A stretch of DNA of 64,000 nucleotides from assembly GCA_025642065.1 (NCBI GenBank), contig JAODUP010000484.1:126501-190500 (forward strand), in the 5' to 3' direction. Below are positions 1 to 13,383 of this stretch, one piece after another; position 1 is the first letter of the stretch, and every line of letters begins with the position of its first letter. A program made the position numbers and the translations under genes. Below the pieces are notes generated by a model. It searched no databases and was not told the DNA's origin. It saw only the letters and a list, made by a program, of their open reading frames with translations. Source of the stretch: Paralvinella palmiformis. Lineage: Eukaryota; Annelida; Polychaeta; Terebellida; Alvinellidae.

Positions 1-1310
1 CGACCTCCGTGTACGCATTGTTGCTACCGACTGAGCCGCGTCGGGATCTTTTTACGTGGATATAGTACTCTGGTGATACGCTACCAACAACAGCAATAAG
101 ATCTACGGCCTTTCAAAATCTACTGCTAACTTACGTCACTTCCCCAGAAAAGAAAACGAAATCCAATCCCTGCATATTATTAGAATAATTAACATTGCTT
201 TCTATCATACCCATTACCTAACTGCTACGGCAATTGATCTGACTGTTACTTCTAATATGTAATTTGTTTTCCATCTTTGTCCCAATACCATTAGATTTGC
301 CGTTTAGACCCTACAATAACAGAAAATGGAAATTGATCACATGACGTCACCATAATGTAGTCAGGTGATCGGTAACTACTTAAGGCAGGAAGTTGTTGAA
401 GCGATGTGAAAGAAGCTTTCTTTCTACGGCGAATTCTCATATGATAGTTTTCACGCTGACGTAATCTGTACGTACGTCATACTGTGATTATATATATCGG
501 GACTGCCCGCGCTGAAAGTTGAAATTGATCAATCTCGTTTGCGCCATTTTATTACTCCGGCGAGACCACGGAAACAGGATCAGAATAACGGTTTCCATAA
601 TCCTTTTATTCTAACCAAATATTGTAAGCGTATGTGGACTCTGGCTACTCGGTCCACGTTATGTCAGTCCAGCGAGATATCCGATATGATTATAGATGAA
701 AATTCGCCTTTATTTTAACCCAACTTTTTAACGACATTACCTGGACTCTTCCGATCTGAAAATACGGTGCTAGATCAATTAACGGCTCTTGTTACTACGG
801 TACTGTGCCCATTGTACGCGTGCTCCTATTTAAGGTTGTACCGTTATCTGAAATATTACCCGTTTTTTACAGAAAACCTCTCCACAATCTCTAAAACGCT
901 ACGTCATTAGGTTATAACGTGGTTAAACCTATCTTATAATCGCTCGTAGTTTACCTTGTGCTGATTAGCTAATAACTAACTAAAATAAAAGATGGGCTTA
1001 GCATGTCACGTGCTGAGGGCGGCATTAACGAGACAAATTAAAATTCACATCTGACTTTACCGATGTTTTGTGTCTCGATGTTTGGCTGTGAGCCGGTTTT
1101 GTCGAAACTAAAATGAAGGTTAGCTTCGCGTGTCCCGTGATGGGTAGTGCAGGAATCAGTAAAATAAAAATATAAAACACATCTTTATTGGGTGTGACCC
1201 CAAAAATGGAGGCGAGTTTAGTCTGTCACGTTCTGGTCAGATCATTAATTGACTAATTGAAACAATACTTTTAAGTGATAACCTTTGTGTAATAGTTTAA
1301 CGCTAGGTTG
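1..1310. other. Intergenic, no gene recognised
   Basis: I see no convincing coding region here. A CRE-like TGACGTCA lies at 342-349 and a TATATATA run at about 488, but no transcript can be tied to them. Between about 985 and 1265 there are related short segments (a GTCACGTG-type core, then AAATTAAAA or AATTGAAACAA) that recur at about 4325-4400, which suggests a degenerate dispersed repeat. Confidence 0.5.
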
Positions 1311-1312
1311 AT

Positions 1313-1368
1313 TCTCTCTCTCTCTCTCTCTCTCTCTGTTTGTGTGTGTTGATGTGTGTGTGTGTGTT
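1313..1368. repeat. (CT)n followed by (GT)n microsatellite
   Basis: A (TC)n run at 1313-1337 passes into an imperfect (GT)n run. It is followed directly by TAGCTGTGTATAATAAGG, a unique-looking string that also follows the long (GT)n array near 20257. Confidence 0.9.
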
Positions 1369-2030
1369 TAGCTGTGTATAATAAGGCACAGGTACAGAGA
1401 ATCGCGAACCGTGAATTCAAACTCTGGGTGTTTCTTTAGAGGTCTGAATCCAGAGTGGCGACTTTTCTTGCTGAGACATGTGTAATATCTCACCAGCCCA
1501 TAATGTGTGCTTCTCCCAACTGGAAGATAGTTTTGGTAGTTAAAGTACTTGAATGGATCCAATCCAATATAGAACAACGTTTCTAAACATTGGTTGCTGG
1601 TTACGTTTTGTTGACTATATAGTGTTTGTTATCTGGTGTATTACAGGGTTTGGTTATGTGGGGGCCGTGTGTGCGTGCGTGCGTGTTACGGCGGGAAGTA
1701 TGTTCGGTTTACGATGTTATGGCACTGGAATACTTCCCGGAGTGTTCATCTATCAGATAGCATACACCAGTGAAACCGATGTATATTACCGATTATATAC
1801 CTTAGATTTAATTTCTATTTAATATATAATTGATTAGCGTTGATTATTTTTCTTTTTCCTTTATTTACATTTTAAGCCATCACTTGACGTTCTATATTAT
1901 CGCCGTTCCGATAGTTTACACTAAAAATCCGGTTTTTGGTTAACTGTCTAAATGGCTGATAGTTGCTAGTGTTGTTGTTATGTAACAAACAGAAGACTCG
2001 TTCACGTTATTTCTTCATATAAATGTGTGT

Positions 2031-2057
2031 TTTTTTTTTTTATATATATATATATAT

Positions 2058-2096
<39 letters not shown>
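2031..2096. repeat. poly-T plus (AT)n microsatellite
   Basis: Ten T residues lead into an (AT)n array broken once by AAATTAAAA. Confidence 0.9.
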
Positions 2097-2099
<3 letters not shown>

Positions 2100-2234
2100 A
2101 AAAAAGAATTTGAAATCACTTACTTACCTGACGACCCCATAGCGGTTGCGACATGTATTTATCGATGTTTCCACATCCAAAGCAGATAGGATCCAATACC
2201 AATAATTTGATCACTGTGCCAATAATACCATCAA

Positions 2235-3060
2235 ATGGCACATGTAGAAAATGTAAGTATTGCTCGAATAAAGTGTCTGTCAATCTGTAATAAATGTGAC
2301 AAGGTATGTGATGTTGTTAAAGATGTGCATCTAGATGCTGTCATTATTACAGAAACTAGGTTAACTGGTAATATTTCAGACCAGAAAATTATTGATGATG
2401 TCACTCCAGATGGATATTGAGTCCATCAAGTAGCTCGGACTATATGGCAGAGTCGGTATTTTCATTCACGATTCTTTGAATGAAATGTGAAAATATTTGC
2501 GCATTCAGGTTAAGTCTTTTAAAACTTATCAACTGACTTCTGTATCTGTGGATGATGAGTGTTCGGGTAGCTGTTATCTACCGATTACACCCTGCTGAGT
2601 AGAATGATCTGAAAGCTGCCGATTTCTTCAAAGAATTATCGGAATTAGTCGACCCTCTCTCTATCAATAATCTTTTCATCTTTGATGATTTCAATATAGA
2701 TTATGATTGACAGATGGATGTAGGCACCAAACAAATGGTTCATAGTCTCAGATAAGCTAATTTTAGGTAGCACGTGGAAGAACGCAAACACAAACATAGT
2801 CACATCTTATATCTTGTCATCTCCCGTGTAAATGACAATCTGTGTTGTCCGTAATTTTAAGTCTCTTCTAAAAACACACCTATTTAAGGTCGCTTTCACA
2901 GATAAATAATTATTATCTTTTAAATCATTACAGGGTTTTTACAGACATTATTTGGGGTATTATTAATTACATATTATTTGTACAGCGCCTTTGAATGGCT
3001 CCTGCTAGTAAGGGCGCTTTATTAAATATACAATATTATTATTTATTATTACTGTGTGAG
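2235..3060 (+). mobile_element. CR1/L2-like LINE remnant A: endonuclease part joined to 3' end
   Basis: This is a dead non-LTR retrotransposon copy. The frame at 2235-2420 reads through an apurinic/apyrimidinic-endonuclease-like N-terminus (SICNKCDKVCDVV, then VIITETRLTG and TPDGY). Broken frames to about 2740 give AVIYRLHP and IFDDFNIDYD, the degraded GDFN-type endonuclease motif. The reading then jumps, near 2850-2910, to KSLLKTHLFKVAF, which is the usual end of the reverse-transcriptase ORF in this group. The 3' UTR follows, with a GCGCC/GGCGC hairpin at about 2980-3025 and an ATT-rich tail. All of the reverse transcriptase is missing, so there was a large internal deletion. Stops such as TGA at about 2418 and 2707 break the frame. 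The group is assigned from motif style and could be a neighbouring clade of the Jockey superfamily. Confidence 0.75.
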
Positions 3061-3099
3061 CGTTTCCTTGTCAACATTGATGTATCTTTGTAAAGAACA

Positions 3100-4125
3100 T
3101 AGGTTCATACCGGAAATACAGGTTGATTGATAAGTATGTTTTGGCCGATCTCGGGATTTCTTCTGTAGTATTGAACATGATCAATATTTTCTGGTAGATC
3201 TCAACAACATTACATTGGTGGGCTTTGTAGATCAGGACAGATCACTAAGAATAAAGAAAATGCCAAGAGTACCACTACTTCCATGGTACCGTAAGGTCAT
3301 ACAGGCTCCAAAAGACACAAAGGATATCGTGAAAAGCTGTGGATCATGATCTATGTGTATTTTCATTATGAAATGTTCATGGTTAGTAAAATTAAAGTAA
3401 AAAAATATCCTTTCCTCTGCCAAATCAGAATATTACAATAAAAAGATCACATCATGTAAGGGAAATCAAAGGACAGTTTTTTCAGTACTCTGAGTAAGCA
3501 TAAAATAAACTCAGACAAGGATATGACCCATTGCTTTAATAACTTCTATAAAAAGATATTAAATATACATGATGGGTTCCCTTTCCAGTGCCTCATCACG
3601 GGATGCACCATTGGTCAAAGAGTCTTTCATGCCCATGATGGATATATTTGAGCCTCTTACAGAGGGTGATGGCCAAGAATTCCTGAAACGGTCACCAAAC
3701 GCTTGCTGTGCAGTTGACCCTATGCCTACATAGCCAGTGAAAGTGTCGGAATGTTCTGATAATCCTAATTACAAAGATAGTGAATAAATCATTAACTCTG
3801 GCTGTTTCCCAAGATCCATGAAATCTACCCTGATAAACATTTATTATAAAATCCAGTTTGAACTGTAATGTTCTAAACAATTAAAAACCTGTGTAAAAAA
3901 TTTAATTTGTATCTATAATTCTATAAATTGCTGTTGCTTTCTGTCGAAGTCGATATTTATTCAATAAAAACCTAAACGAATCACGACGATCTGCATATAA
4001 AAGCGGCCACAGCACTGATCGAGCTAAGCCAGTATTATTTGTTCCTCTAGACGTGCCCGCCGTATTTGATACAGTTGACTTTTCTCTACGTCGAAAGACA
4101 CGTTTCAGTCTATTAAGTAAAATAT
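3100..4125 (+). mobile_element. CR1/L2-like LINE remnant A': linker plus reverse-transcriptase fingers
   Basis: Broken plus-strand frames read like the stretch between endonuclease and reverse transcriptase in CR1/L2-type ORF2. About 3690-3720 gives KRSPNACCAVDPMPT (family pattern K-S-x-C-x-L-DP-x-PT). About 3800-3850 gives a FP-x-S-x-K-x-x-L-I pattern. 3985-4080 gives SAYKSGHSTDRA and then LFVPLDVPAVFDTVD, the degraded form of the [11 protein letters not shown] motif with the first catalytic aspartate. Many stops and shifts show it is inactive. It contains the ORF2 part that the minus-strand copy at 5641-7340 lacks. Confidence 0.7.
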
Positions 4126-5100
4126 TTGAACTTGTATTTGATCTGATCATTATTATATGGTGTTTAACAGGGTTTAGTTGGTCCTTTTGGTTTCTAATAT
4201 TATACTGCAATTTAATAGACACATTTTTATATATGTAATTATAGTATTTTAAACTGTTTTTAATGTATGGTATCAATGCTTGTATATGGTTTTGTGGAAG
4301 TCTGAAAAAAACAATAAATACAAATTTCCATAGCTAGAATGGAGGCGGGGTAAGTCTGTCATGTGACGTTAGCCCATTAATCGCATAATTGAAACAACAA
4401 CTGTAGGACCCAGCTTTGTATATTTTGTAGTGTTATAATTAATTGACTATATACCAATTGGATAGTAATTAAAATGTCTATCAGATGTTGGTGAGGGCAT
4501 TTATCAATTGACAAAAAGAACACTTGGCAGCCAGTGTACCGGTTTGTTGTTGCACGCAGTTGAACAATTCTGTATTACATCAATTGGTACTTCGATCATC
4601 GTAGCTCTGGTTAACACGGTCATTTGGACACACGTCGGTGCCTTAACATCCCAACCGAGGGTAAATGCTTTCTATCCATCATAAATCCAGTCGGCGTAAT
4701 ATTAATCTGTGACATAATACACAAGACCACTTTAACAGTTTCCTATCCTTCTGTGGGAAGCGTCCCTTTCAATCGGCGATGCCTTACCTTACATTTACAT
4801 GATGCACCACCGGCCAGCCTTTGTTTACTGGCTTTGTTCGGTCACACTATCATACGAGCATCGCGCTAAATATTGCCGTCATCCTTCGAAGTCTACTTCG
4901 TGGTGGGTGTTAATGTGGTGTTTCCGAAGTCTTTTCGCGGCCTGCCGCTTTATTCGCCAGCAATCACCAATTTCGTCACCGACAGCTGGGCCTATTCGCC
5001 ACACACAAACCCCGTAACTTACGTCCAGGAGTTAATTACCAGCGATAATATCGAACGAACTATAGTTCAACATTAGTGTGAGAAGCGTGGGTTATTATTA
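4126..5100. other. No gene recognised; degenerate repeat near 4325-4400
   Basis: Open frames of 60-80 codons occur at 4624-5076 on the plus strand, but they overlap one another and match no domain I know. The segment at 4330-4400 (ATGGAGGCG, GTCTGTCA, TTGAAACAA) resembles 1205-1265. Confidence 0.4.
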
Positions 5101-5104
5101 TATT

Positions 5105-5192
5105 ACACATTATTCGAACAGCGCCTTTGAGTGGTTCCTGCTAGTAATGGCGCTTTATTAAATATACATTATTATTATTATTATTATTATTA
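5105..5192 (+). mobile_element. Solo LINE 3' end with (ATT)n tail
   Basis: AGCGCC, then a spacer containing TGGTTCCTGCTAGTAA, then TGGCGCTTTATTAAATATAC and (ATT)n. This is the same 3'-terminal hairpin and tail as in the LINE copies at 2980-3060 and 5641-5700. No coding sequence precedes it, so it looks like a severely 5'-truncated insertion. Confidence 0.8.
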
Positions 5193-5522
5193 ATTTTATT
5201 ACTTAGACTATGTCTTATGTTAAATAATATTGTTGAAGTATATGTTTGAACAACACTGCTACATTAATGTGGTTTCAGTTTGCTACTCTAACGGTTAGCG
5301 GATCGCAGTTTAAGGGAGTTTTGTTTAACATTATTACATTTTATATATTTGTTTATTTGATATTTCCTATGTTCCCTAAATTTCAGGATTTTCCTTCTTG
5401 GCTTAGAGGTGAGACTCTATGTATGTATTATTTATATCACTATTATATCACTAGTACATAACTGCAATTGATGTTATGATCAATATATATAATTAATAAG
5501 TTGTGTAGTGATTTTAAGTAGA

Positions 5523-7340
<1,818 letters not shown>

Positions 7341-8060
7341 GGTAATTTTCAAAAGAATATATATATATATATAAATATATATAAATATATATATATATAC
7401 ATCAAAGAATCTACTATGATTTTTATCACATCATGCACCGTTTACCTTGAACCGGACCTTGTGTTTGTTAATAAGACAATTGTTAGTGGAGAGAACTGCT
7501 CGCTGTTTTGGGCAAATTTCCATTTTTGACACCATTCGGTTTAAATATTTGAAATACAAAATATTTACTAACAACTAGTATTTTTCTAGACATAGGGCGT
7601 TCGAACACATAGTATCAGGTGCTATGTAAATAATACGTAATACTAACCAACCTAGATTTTAAACACGCCTAATATAAATACTACATTTTGTAATTATGTT
7701 GACTAATGCCCTTTTTTTATCTATTTCACTCCGTGATGCTCGGCAACCCAAAACGTCATCCTGTGTTTGATGACTTCGGAAATTGTGTTACCATGGACAC
7801 CACACCTATTCACACCGCCACTCGCCAGTTTTCTTTGAAGAAATCTTTATGATTAATGAAGTCTCATGCATGGCTTATATGAGCGAAGACAGTGAGACAG
7901 GTAGTGAGATGCTATCAGTGTGGCCAGCTTGTTTTGCCAATATGAGCAGCTTTAGTCCAGGAGGTTGTATGGTTGTTCTATATGCTGGCTGGGCTCTGGC
8001 GGGAGAATCAACTGGTGTTTGGTTAGACAGGGGTTGGGGGGGGAATGGGATTTTCGAAGA
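7341..8060. other. No gene recognised; (AT)n at 7349-7399
   Basis: An (AT)n array interrupted by AAATATATAAA lies at 7349-7399. A 109-codon open frame at 7783-8112 ends in a microsatellite-encoded serine run and shows no domain. I do not call it a gene. Confidence 0.4.
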
Positions 8061-8065
8061 AAAAT

Positions 8066-8111
8066 GTTCATCATCACCACCATCATCATCATCATCATCA
8101 TCATCATCATA
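8066..8111. repeat. (ATC)n microsatellite
   Basis: About 14 units of CAT/ATC. The array produces artefactual open frames rich in His, Ser or Met. Confidence 0.9.
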
Positions 8112-8275
8112 GCTTTCATCGTCATCATCGTCGCCGTCACCGTCATTATACTATAACAACAACAACTATAGATAACCCTAGAATTACTACTACTACTACT
8201 ACAATGACTCTTATTAATACTTTTACTAATGCTACTACAGCTACTTCTAATACTACAGCTATGGCTGCTGCTGAT

Positions 8276-8285
8276 GTTATTATTA

Positions 8286-8328
<43 letters not shown>

Positions 8329-8431
8329 GTTATTATTATTATTGTTGTTGTTGGTGGTGGTTGTGGTGGTGTTGTGGTGGTGGTGGTGCGGCTGTTGTTG
8401 TTGTTGTTGATGATGATGATGTTGTTGTTAA
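8276..8431. repeat. (TTA)n-(TTG)n-(TGG)n compound trinucleotide array
   Basis: A (TTA)n run of about 60 bases changes stepwise to TTG and GTG/TGG units and ends in GATGATGATGTTG. The phase stays trinucleotide throughout, as expected for one array that has drifted. Confidence 0.9.
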
Positions 8432-8617
8432 AGCTACGACAATAATTGCAATTGCTATTACTCACATTTTGGAATAATTACATACAGATAGAAAGACGAT
8501 GGGATAGACCAAGAGACAGACAGGCAGACGGTAAGTTAGACAGAAAGACAGACAATTGTCTTCATCACACACACCGTCAACATAATCAGCAATCACTTCC
8601 TTTGACCTCTCCTCACG

Positions 8618-8689
<72 letters not shown>

Positions 8690-8784
8690 ATATGTGAATT
8701 TATGTGTGTGTATGTGTGTGCGTGTGTGTGCGCGCGCGTGCATGTGTGCGTGCGTGCGTGCGTGTGTGCGTGTTGTGTGTGTAT
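8618..8784. repeat. (CT)n-(AT)n-(GT)n compound dinucleotide array
   Basis: (CT)n at 8618-8639, (AT)n to about 8693, then imperfect GT/GC-rich repeats to 8784. Confidence 0.9.
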
Positions 8785-10073
8785 ATAGCTTGAGCATAAA
8801 ATTACAGATTGCTTGTCACACCGACCAATGTCCAGATTATTCAACAACAGAGCTGTTAACGACAAATTACGTACGACGTCTGACCATTCCGAGCCAGATC
8901 TCGTCATTAACCGATTAAATGATGTAGCGGCTCCCGTCCTAGTTCCATATGGCTAGAGCTTCGCCGTATCCGCGGTGACGCAACGTTCATTCACTACTCT
9001 TTCGCTCGAGATTAGCCAGAACCTTGTCCTCGAATGAGCCTCTCAACGCGTAAATCGACAACATCCAGCCCGCACGCTAAAGACATCTTGTGCGATACGA
9101 TTCCATCTTCGACTCCCCGAGGAAGCATACTGTTTGTTATTGTTAATTTACGGGGACGCAGTTCACGGTTGTTTATCCGATCTCAACAAGATGGGTACAC
9201 GATAGAACCCGAAAAGGGGGCCGGTGAGAACCATCCGAGGTTCTGTGTCCTGTTCTAAATGTGGCCCGAGCACTTTATTGCTGTTCGGTTCGGTTCGACC
9301 AGAGTTTTGCTTTCGTCGTTCTACTAATCCGCGACAAGAGACCGTACGGGAGCATTATCCCATTAGAAGCCGGGATACCCGGATGTCTGTGTGGATGCGC
9401 ACGCGTCTCCGTGTTTATAATCAATTTATTCTCTACTCGCCTCGTATTTTGTCAGTAATGTTTGTCAATTCCGATATTAACCACTAAGCGAACACCCTGA
9501 AAGTGGTCGCAAATTCCCATCATGAGTAGGCCAACGGTTGGCTAACACTCGGGCCCACTAGAGGTCGCCCTGCTAGTTGTTAACGCGATATCGGCATATT
9601 TTTGTCGGGCAGGCTAACGTATTATTATTATTATTATTATTATTCGTTTATATTTCCGTTGTCGTCCACATCTATTAGGTTCCAGTAACCTTAGGCGTTC
9701 GCCCTTCCGACGCTTATCAACGATATGTAAATTTCTTATTTCGCCATTTTCTTTTTGACCACATTTCTGATGACGGGTTTAGATGGCGGTCAGGTCTTGG
9801 ATGGCGAACAAACAAAAGCTCCAACACGCGGCAAGGAATGGAGACAAAAATAGTTAATTTGTCACGAAGACGAGAAAATAATGAAGATGCGGAAATGGGA
9901 ACGGGCATTTTGTAAAACGTCAAATAACACCCGAAGGGCTGATTGAACGAGAAAAGACAAACGAACGTAAAGAAAAAAAACCTGTTTGTTATCATTGAGA
10001 AACATCTTGGTTACTTCCCCACAAATAACTGAATTTCTCTGTCTATGCGAGAAAGGAAATGATAAAAAATCTT
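8785..10073. other. No gene recognised; moderate-GC stretch
   Basis: 8920-9600 is less AT-rich than its surroundings, with overlapping open frames on the plus strand at 9034-9487 that match nothing I know. (ATT)n lies at 9617-9644. A 92-codon minus-strand frame at 9717-9995 has a hydrophobic start but no recognisable domain. Confidence 0.4.
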
Positions 10074-10318
10074 AGTGAGTGAGTGAGTGAGTCAGTCAGT
10101 CAGTCAGTCAGTCAGTCAGTCAATCAGTCAATGAATCAGCTAGTGAATCAGCGAGTGAGTGAGTGTGAGAGTCAGCGAGTGAGTCAGTCAGTAAGTCAGT
10201 AAGTCAGTGAGCCAGTCAGTGAATTATTCAGTTAATCAGTCAGTGAATCAGTGAATCAGTGAAACAGTAAGTCGGTTAGTGAATCAGTCAGTCAGTGAAT
10301 CAGTAAGTTAGTCACTCG
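10074..10318. repeat. Degenerate GTSA tetranucleotide minisatellite
   Basis: About 60 tandem tetramers, mainly GTGA, GTCA and GTCG, with AATCA substitutions that keep the four-base phase. The array begins with perfect GTGA units, passes to GTCA units and becomes progressively mixed. It is followed by GTGTGTGTGCGCGCGCGC. Confidence 0.9.
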
Positions 10319-10429
10319 GCGTGTGTGTGCGCGCGCGCGTGCGTGAGTGCGTGTGTGTTCAGCATGTTGCTGTTGTATTGCATCCAACTACTGATTTCCA
10401 CACAATACAAGCTTCCATTGAAAATGATA

Positions 10430-11110
10430 TTTCAATCCAATTATAACAAGACTTTAAAGTCATATACACCTGAGCATCACCGGCATAACAATACTATTTA
10501 ATATGATGTCGTTTGATCATTTGGCCATACGTCTTAAGTTCTAAAACAGATCGCTGAGGTACACCAAAACGAAGACGCACATTTGGTGATGTTCCATCAG
10601 TAACTGAAGCACAATAACTTTCGTGCTATAAAAGGAAATTTCTAAACACTTCAAAGATTACAGTAAGGCTGCAGATAAATCAACCATAATTAATGCCGCC
10701 ATCGATCCTTCACCAAGAGTCTCGGCAATGTCACTGTCCACTATCAAGCGACCAGTTCCCGTTGAATGCCCTCTAAGAAGATAAGACGATGGATAAATGT
10801 CATGGAGGTCATTGTGTTTTAAGTGCACCTCAACACGCCTTGATACTGTCCTTTTCAATAAATTTCGAGAAAAATAGAGGGTTAGATACAGGACGAAAAT
10901 GTGTGGGGTTTTTCTCTTCATATCTTCCTTATCCAACCGAAATCTCTTCAAACACAACGCCATCACAGACTCATTGATTGACCTATGGTGACAGTTATCA
11001 GTGGCAGAAGTTGATCCACATAGTTCTTCAAAAGCCAAGTAGCCAATGGGTCTAAGTCAAGTGACTTGTTCGGAGACGTAGCCGTTATCTCCTCGACTTC
11101 AACCGCATCA
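10430..11110 (-). mobile_element. CR1/L2-like LINE reverse-transcriptase fragment
   Basis: Minus-strand frames read, in element order, ITATSPNKSLDLDPLAT (linker), LLKRTVSRRVEVHL, YLLRGHSTGTGRLIV, AALIMVDLSAAL (RT motif with the first aspartate), RFGVPQRSVLE and YCYAGDAQVY. The last is the catalytic YADD box with one aspartate changed to glycine (YAGD). There are several shifts and stops, so it is dead. 5' and 3' ends were not found. Confidence 0.8.
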
Positions 11111-11497
11111 TATTCGCATCGATGGCCAAATATCAGGTATTATTTTGGGAGTAAGAAATTATCTTAGTTCCGCCGACTGTTATTTTCCTCGTGAAGAAAT
11201 TGCTGAAAATATTTGCCAGAAGTTAAACGGATGTAAGATGCCCTAGAGTTGCATTTCAATAGCTGGCCTATGAGGTTCGTTGTCAATTTGAAGATTGTCT
11301 TTTGATCTTTTCCGCATTCTTTACCTTTGTGGAGTCGAAGTATTTCTTCTCCTCGAATAACAGTACATTCCTTTTTTCTTCTCCTTGAATAACAGTACAT
11401 TCCTTCTTTTTTAACATAATTCCTCTTATATATTTCCTCTTATATATTTCATAATTCTTTTTACGACGTTATTTAGCAGATCTAAACTCATCACACG

Positions 11498-11682
11498 TCG
11501 TCATCATCTAGCGGTAGCGTGTTGGACAACAGATCACTACCATCCGTGTTCGAATCTCGGCGTGGGCATATCTGAAGGTTGTTTCAACTTTGACTTCGAT
11601 TCATTACCTTTGGAGATCGCTCGGCCCATTTAGCCTACCAGGTGCACAAAAGTGGCCGTAAAACATCAATCATCATCATCTC
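11498..11682 (+). mobile_element. SINE family I copy (tRNA-derived, ATC tail)
   Basis: The head resembles a tRNA: A-box-like CTAGCGGTAGCGTG and B-box-like GTGTTCGAATCTC, which would form an internal RNA polymerase III promoter. The body (GGCATATCTGAAGGTTGTTT, CATTACCTTTGGAG, CCCATTTAGCCTACC, GTGCACAAAAGTGGCCGTAA) and the tail AACATCAATCATCATC recur at 28900, 41145, 46363 and 55061. No clear target-site duplication was found for this copy. Confidence 0.8.
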
Positions 11683-11689
11683 ATCTACT

Positions 11690-12300
11690 ATCGTTCGTAT
11701 AGGATTGCCATCAACGTATCATTGCTATATTATTGCTTCTTGGCCTAACACGCACTATTTAGATTAACAAGGCTTTCAGATAGACCACTTCTTGCAGGAA
11801 TATTATTTTAAAATTCCAGCCTAATGTCATATTTAAATTTTCCTAAGGGAACGATTTGCCTGGTCGGGTCAGAAATGTTCGCGAAATGAAACGAATAACC
11901 ATCACATAACTTTGTGGGGTTGAACAAAGAGTTCCCCAGAAACATGCTGTTTCCATGCTCCCTTTCTATATACACGCGCGCGCACGCACGCACACATGCT
12001 GTAAGAAATCTAAGCCTGTTATTAGATAATACTCTTGGAATTGAGAAGCAGGTAACTTTTATGTGTAAGTATTACAATTATCAAATAAAAAACAATATTG
12101 ATTAATGTGCATGTATACATACATACATGCGTGTTTGTGTGTTTGCATGCTTGCGTGCGTACGTGTGTGCGTGCGTGTGTGCATGCGTGATAAACCGCCT
12201 ACAATTATCGCCCACAGCTGGGAAAACGCACTTTCAAAACGAAATCTATAACACCGGGTTTTTTTTTACAGATGCACTGACTTCCTCTACGTCTCAAACA
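11690..12300. other. No gene recognised; GT/GC-rich repeats at 12120-12190
   Basis: Short frames on both strands have no domain. Imperfect GTGC/GTGT repeats occur at 11966-11990 and 12120-12190. Confidence 0.4.
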
Positions 12301-12309
12301 CAATACAAG

Positions 12310-12600
12310 ATCCTGTTTCACGCATTAAAAGTATTGAGTGAAACGGGACAGCTGTATCTACATTATTTGATCCAAAAGTATATACCAAAGAGACTGCTGC
12401 GATTTTGGTCATGTTCCCTTTTGAGTGTGCCAAACAGTTACGCAGTAATATACACGGATAAATCTTTCCGAACATCATCAGCTCCCCAGACTGTGGAATA
12501 ATTTGCCTAATCATATGAAAGTCCGGGAACATTTTGTGTATTTAAAAAAAATACTGACTCGCTTAAATTAGCATATTTATCATATTTATGAACTTCGGCC
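12310..12600 (+). mobile_element. LINE ORF2 C-terminal remnant
   Basis: The plus frame reads YIPKRLLRFWSCSLLSVPNS, then YTDKSFRTSSAPQTV. After a stop and a shift it continues in a style like CVFKKNTDSLKLAYLSYL. This matches the C-terminal pattern of CR1/L2-type ORF2 (P-x-R-x-LRS, then F-x-x-AAP-x-LWN, then FK-x-LKT). It is inactive. Confidence 0.65.
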
Positions 12601-13344
12601 ATTATGTGCATATACTTAAAGGTCACAGGAAATGGTTTCCTAAAAATTAGTCAAAATGTCAGTGTTATTTATTCAAATCAATTTCTGTCAGAGATCTATT
12701 TAATTTTTCCTAGAAATAAAGTTACAGTGGTTTTAAAGTAAAATTTCACTTATTCGCAAAAAATATTGCATGTATTTAGTTCCACTCAAAGCTTATTGTT
12801 TTAAATGACTTTATGTGATAGGAAGAGGGAAATATTCGCATTCAGGCCCACTGTGTTCATTTATCAATTAAGCTTATACCAACGCAAACAAATACACGCC
12901 AATCCAACTCTTGTTGTGGGCTGAGGCCGAGTGTCGGCGGCAGAGGTGGCTGCTCTAAATGCACGTCTACAATTGCTGCAGCTAATTCCTCGCAATGAAT
13001 ACTGTCTGCGACCCCCTTTTCGCGAGTGGTTCAAAGTTGTAGGGCTTGATAACCCTGAGAATGTCAACACTTTCGTCGGAATCTGACATTTTGTCTGTCA
13101 ACTGGTCAAGAATTGTTCTGAGCGTGCTAGTGCCTGTGATAGGGAATAAAAGAATTGTCTGTTACGTTATATTTACTTCGAAAATGTGAATTTTCTTTTC
13201 CCGTCATCTTCAAGTTTAGTTAAGCCAGAACATGTCTTAATTCTATTTTCAGTGTAAAATGTTTTAGAGCAACTCACGTTGATTAAAGCTCTATTTAATA
13301 TACTATAATCATAATTATTGTTATATATGATGATGATGATGATG

Positions 13345-13383
<39 letters not shown>

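Noticed and set aside
342..530. Promoter at 342-530 (CRE-like site plus TATATATA)
   Set aside because: No coding exon or transcript can be linked to it, and both motifs are easily met by chance in AT-rich DNA.
8045..8477. His-, Leu- and Tyr-rich frames up to 121 codons
   Set aside because: They are produced by trinucleotide microsatellites.
11498..11565. A free-standing tRNA gene
   Set aside because: The A and B boxes are present, but the acceptor stem does not pair and the same head recurs with a SINE body.
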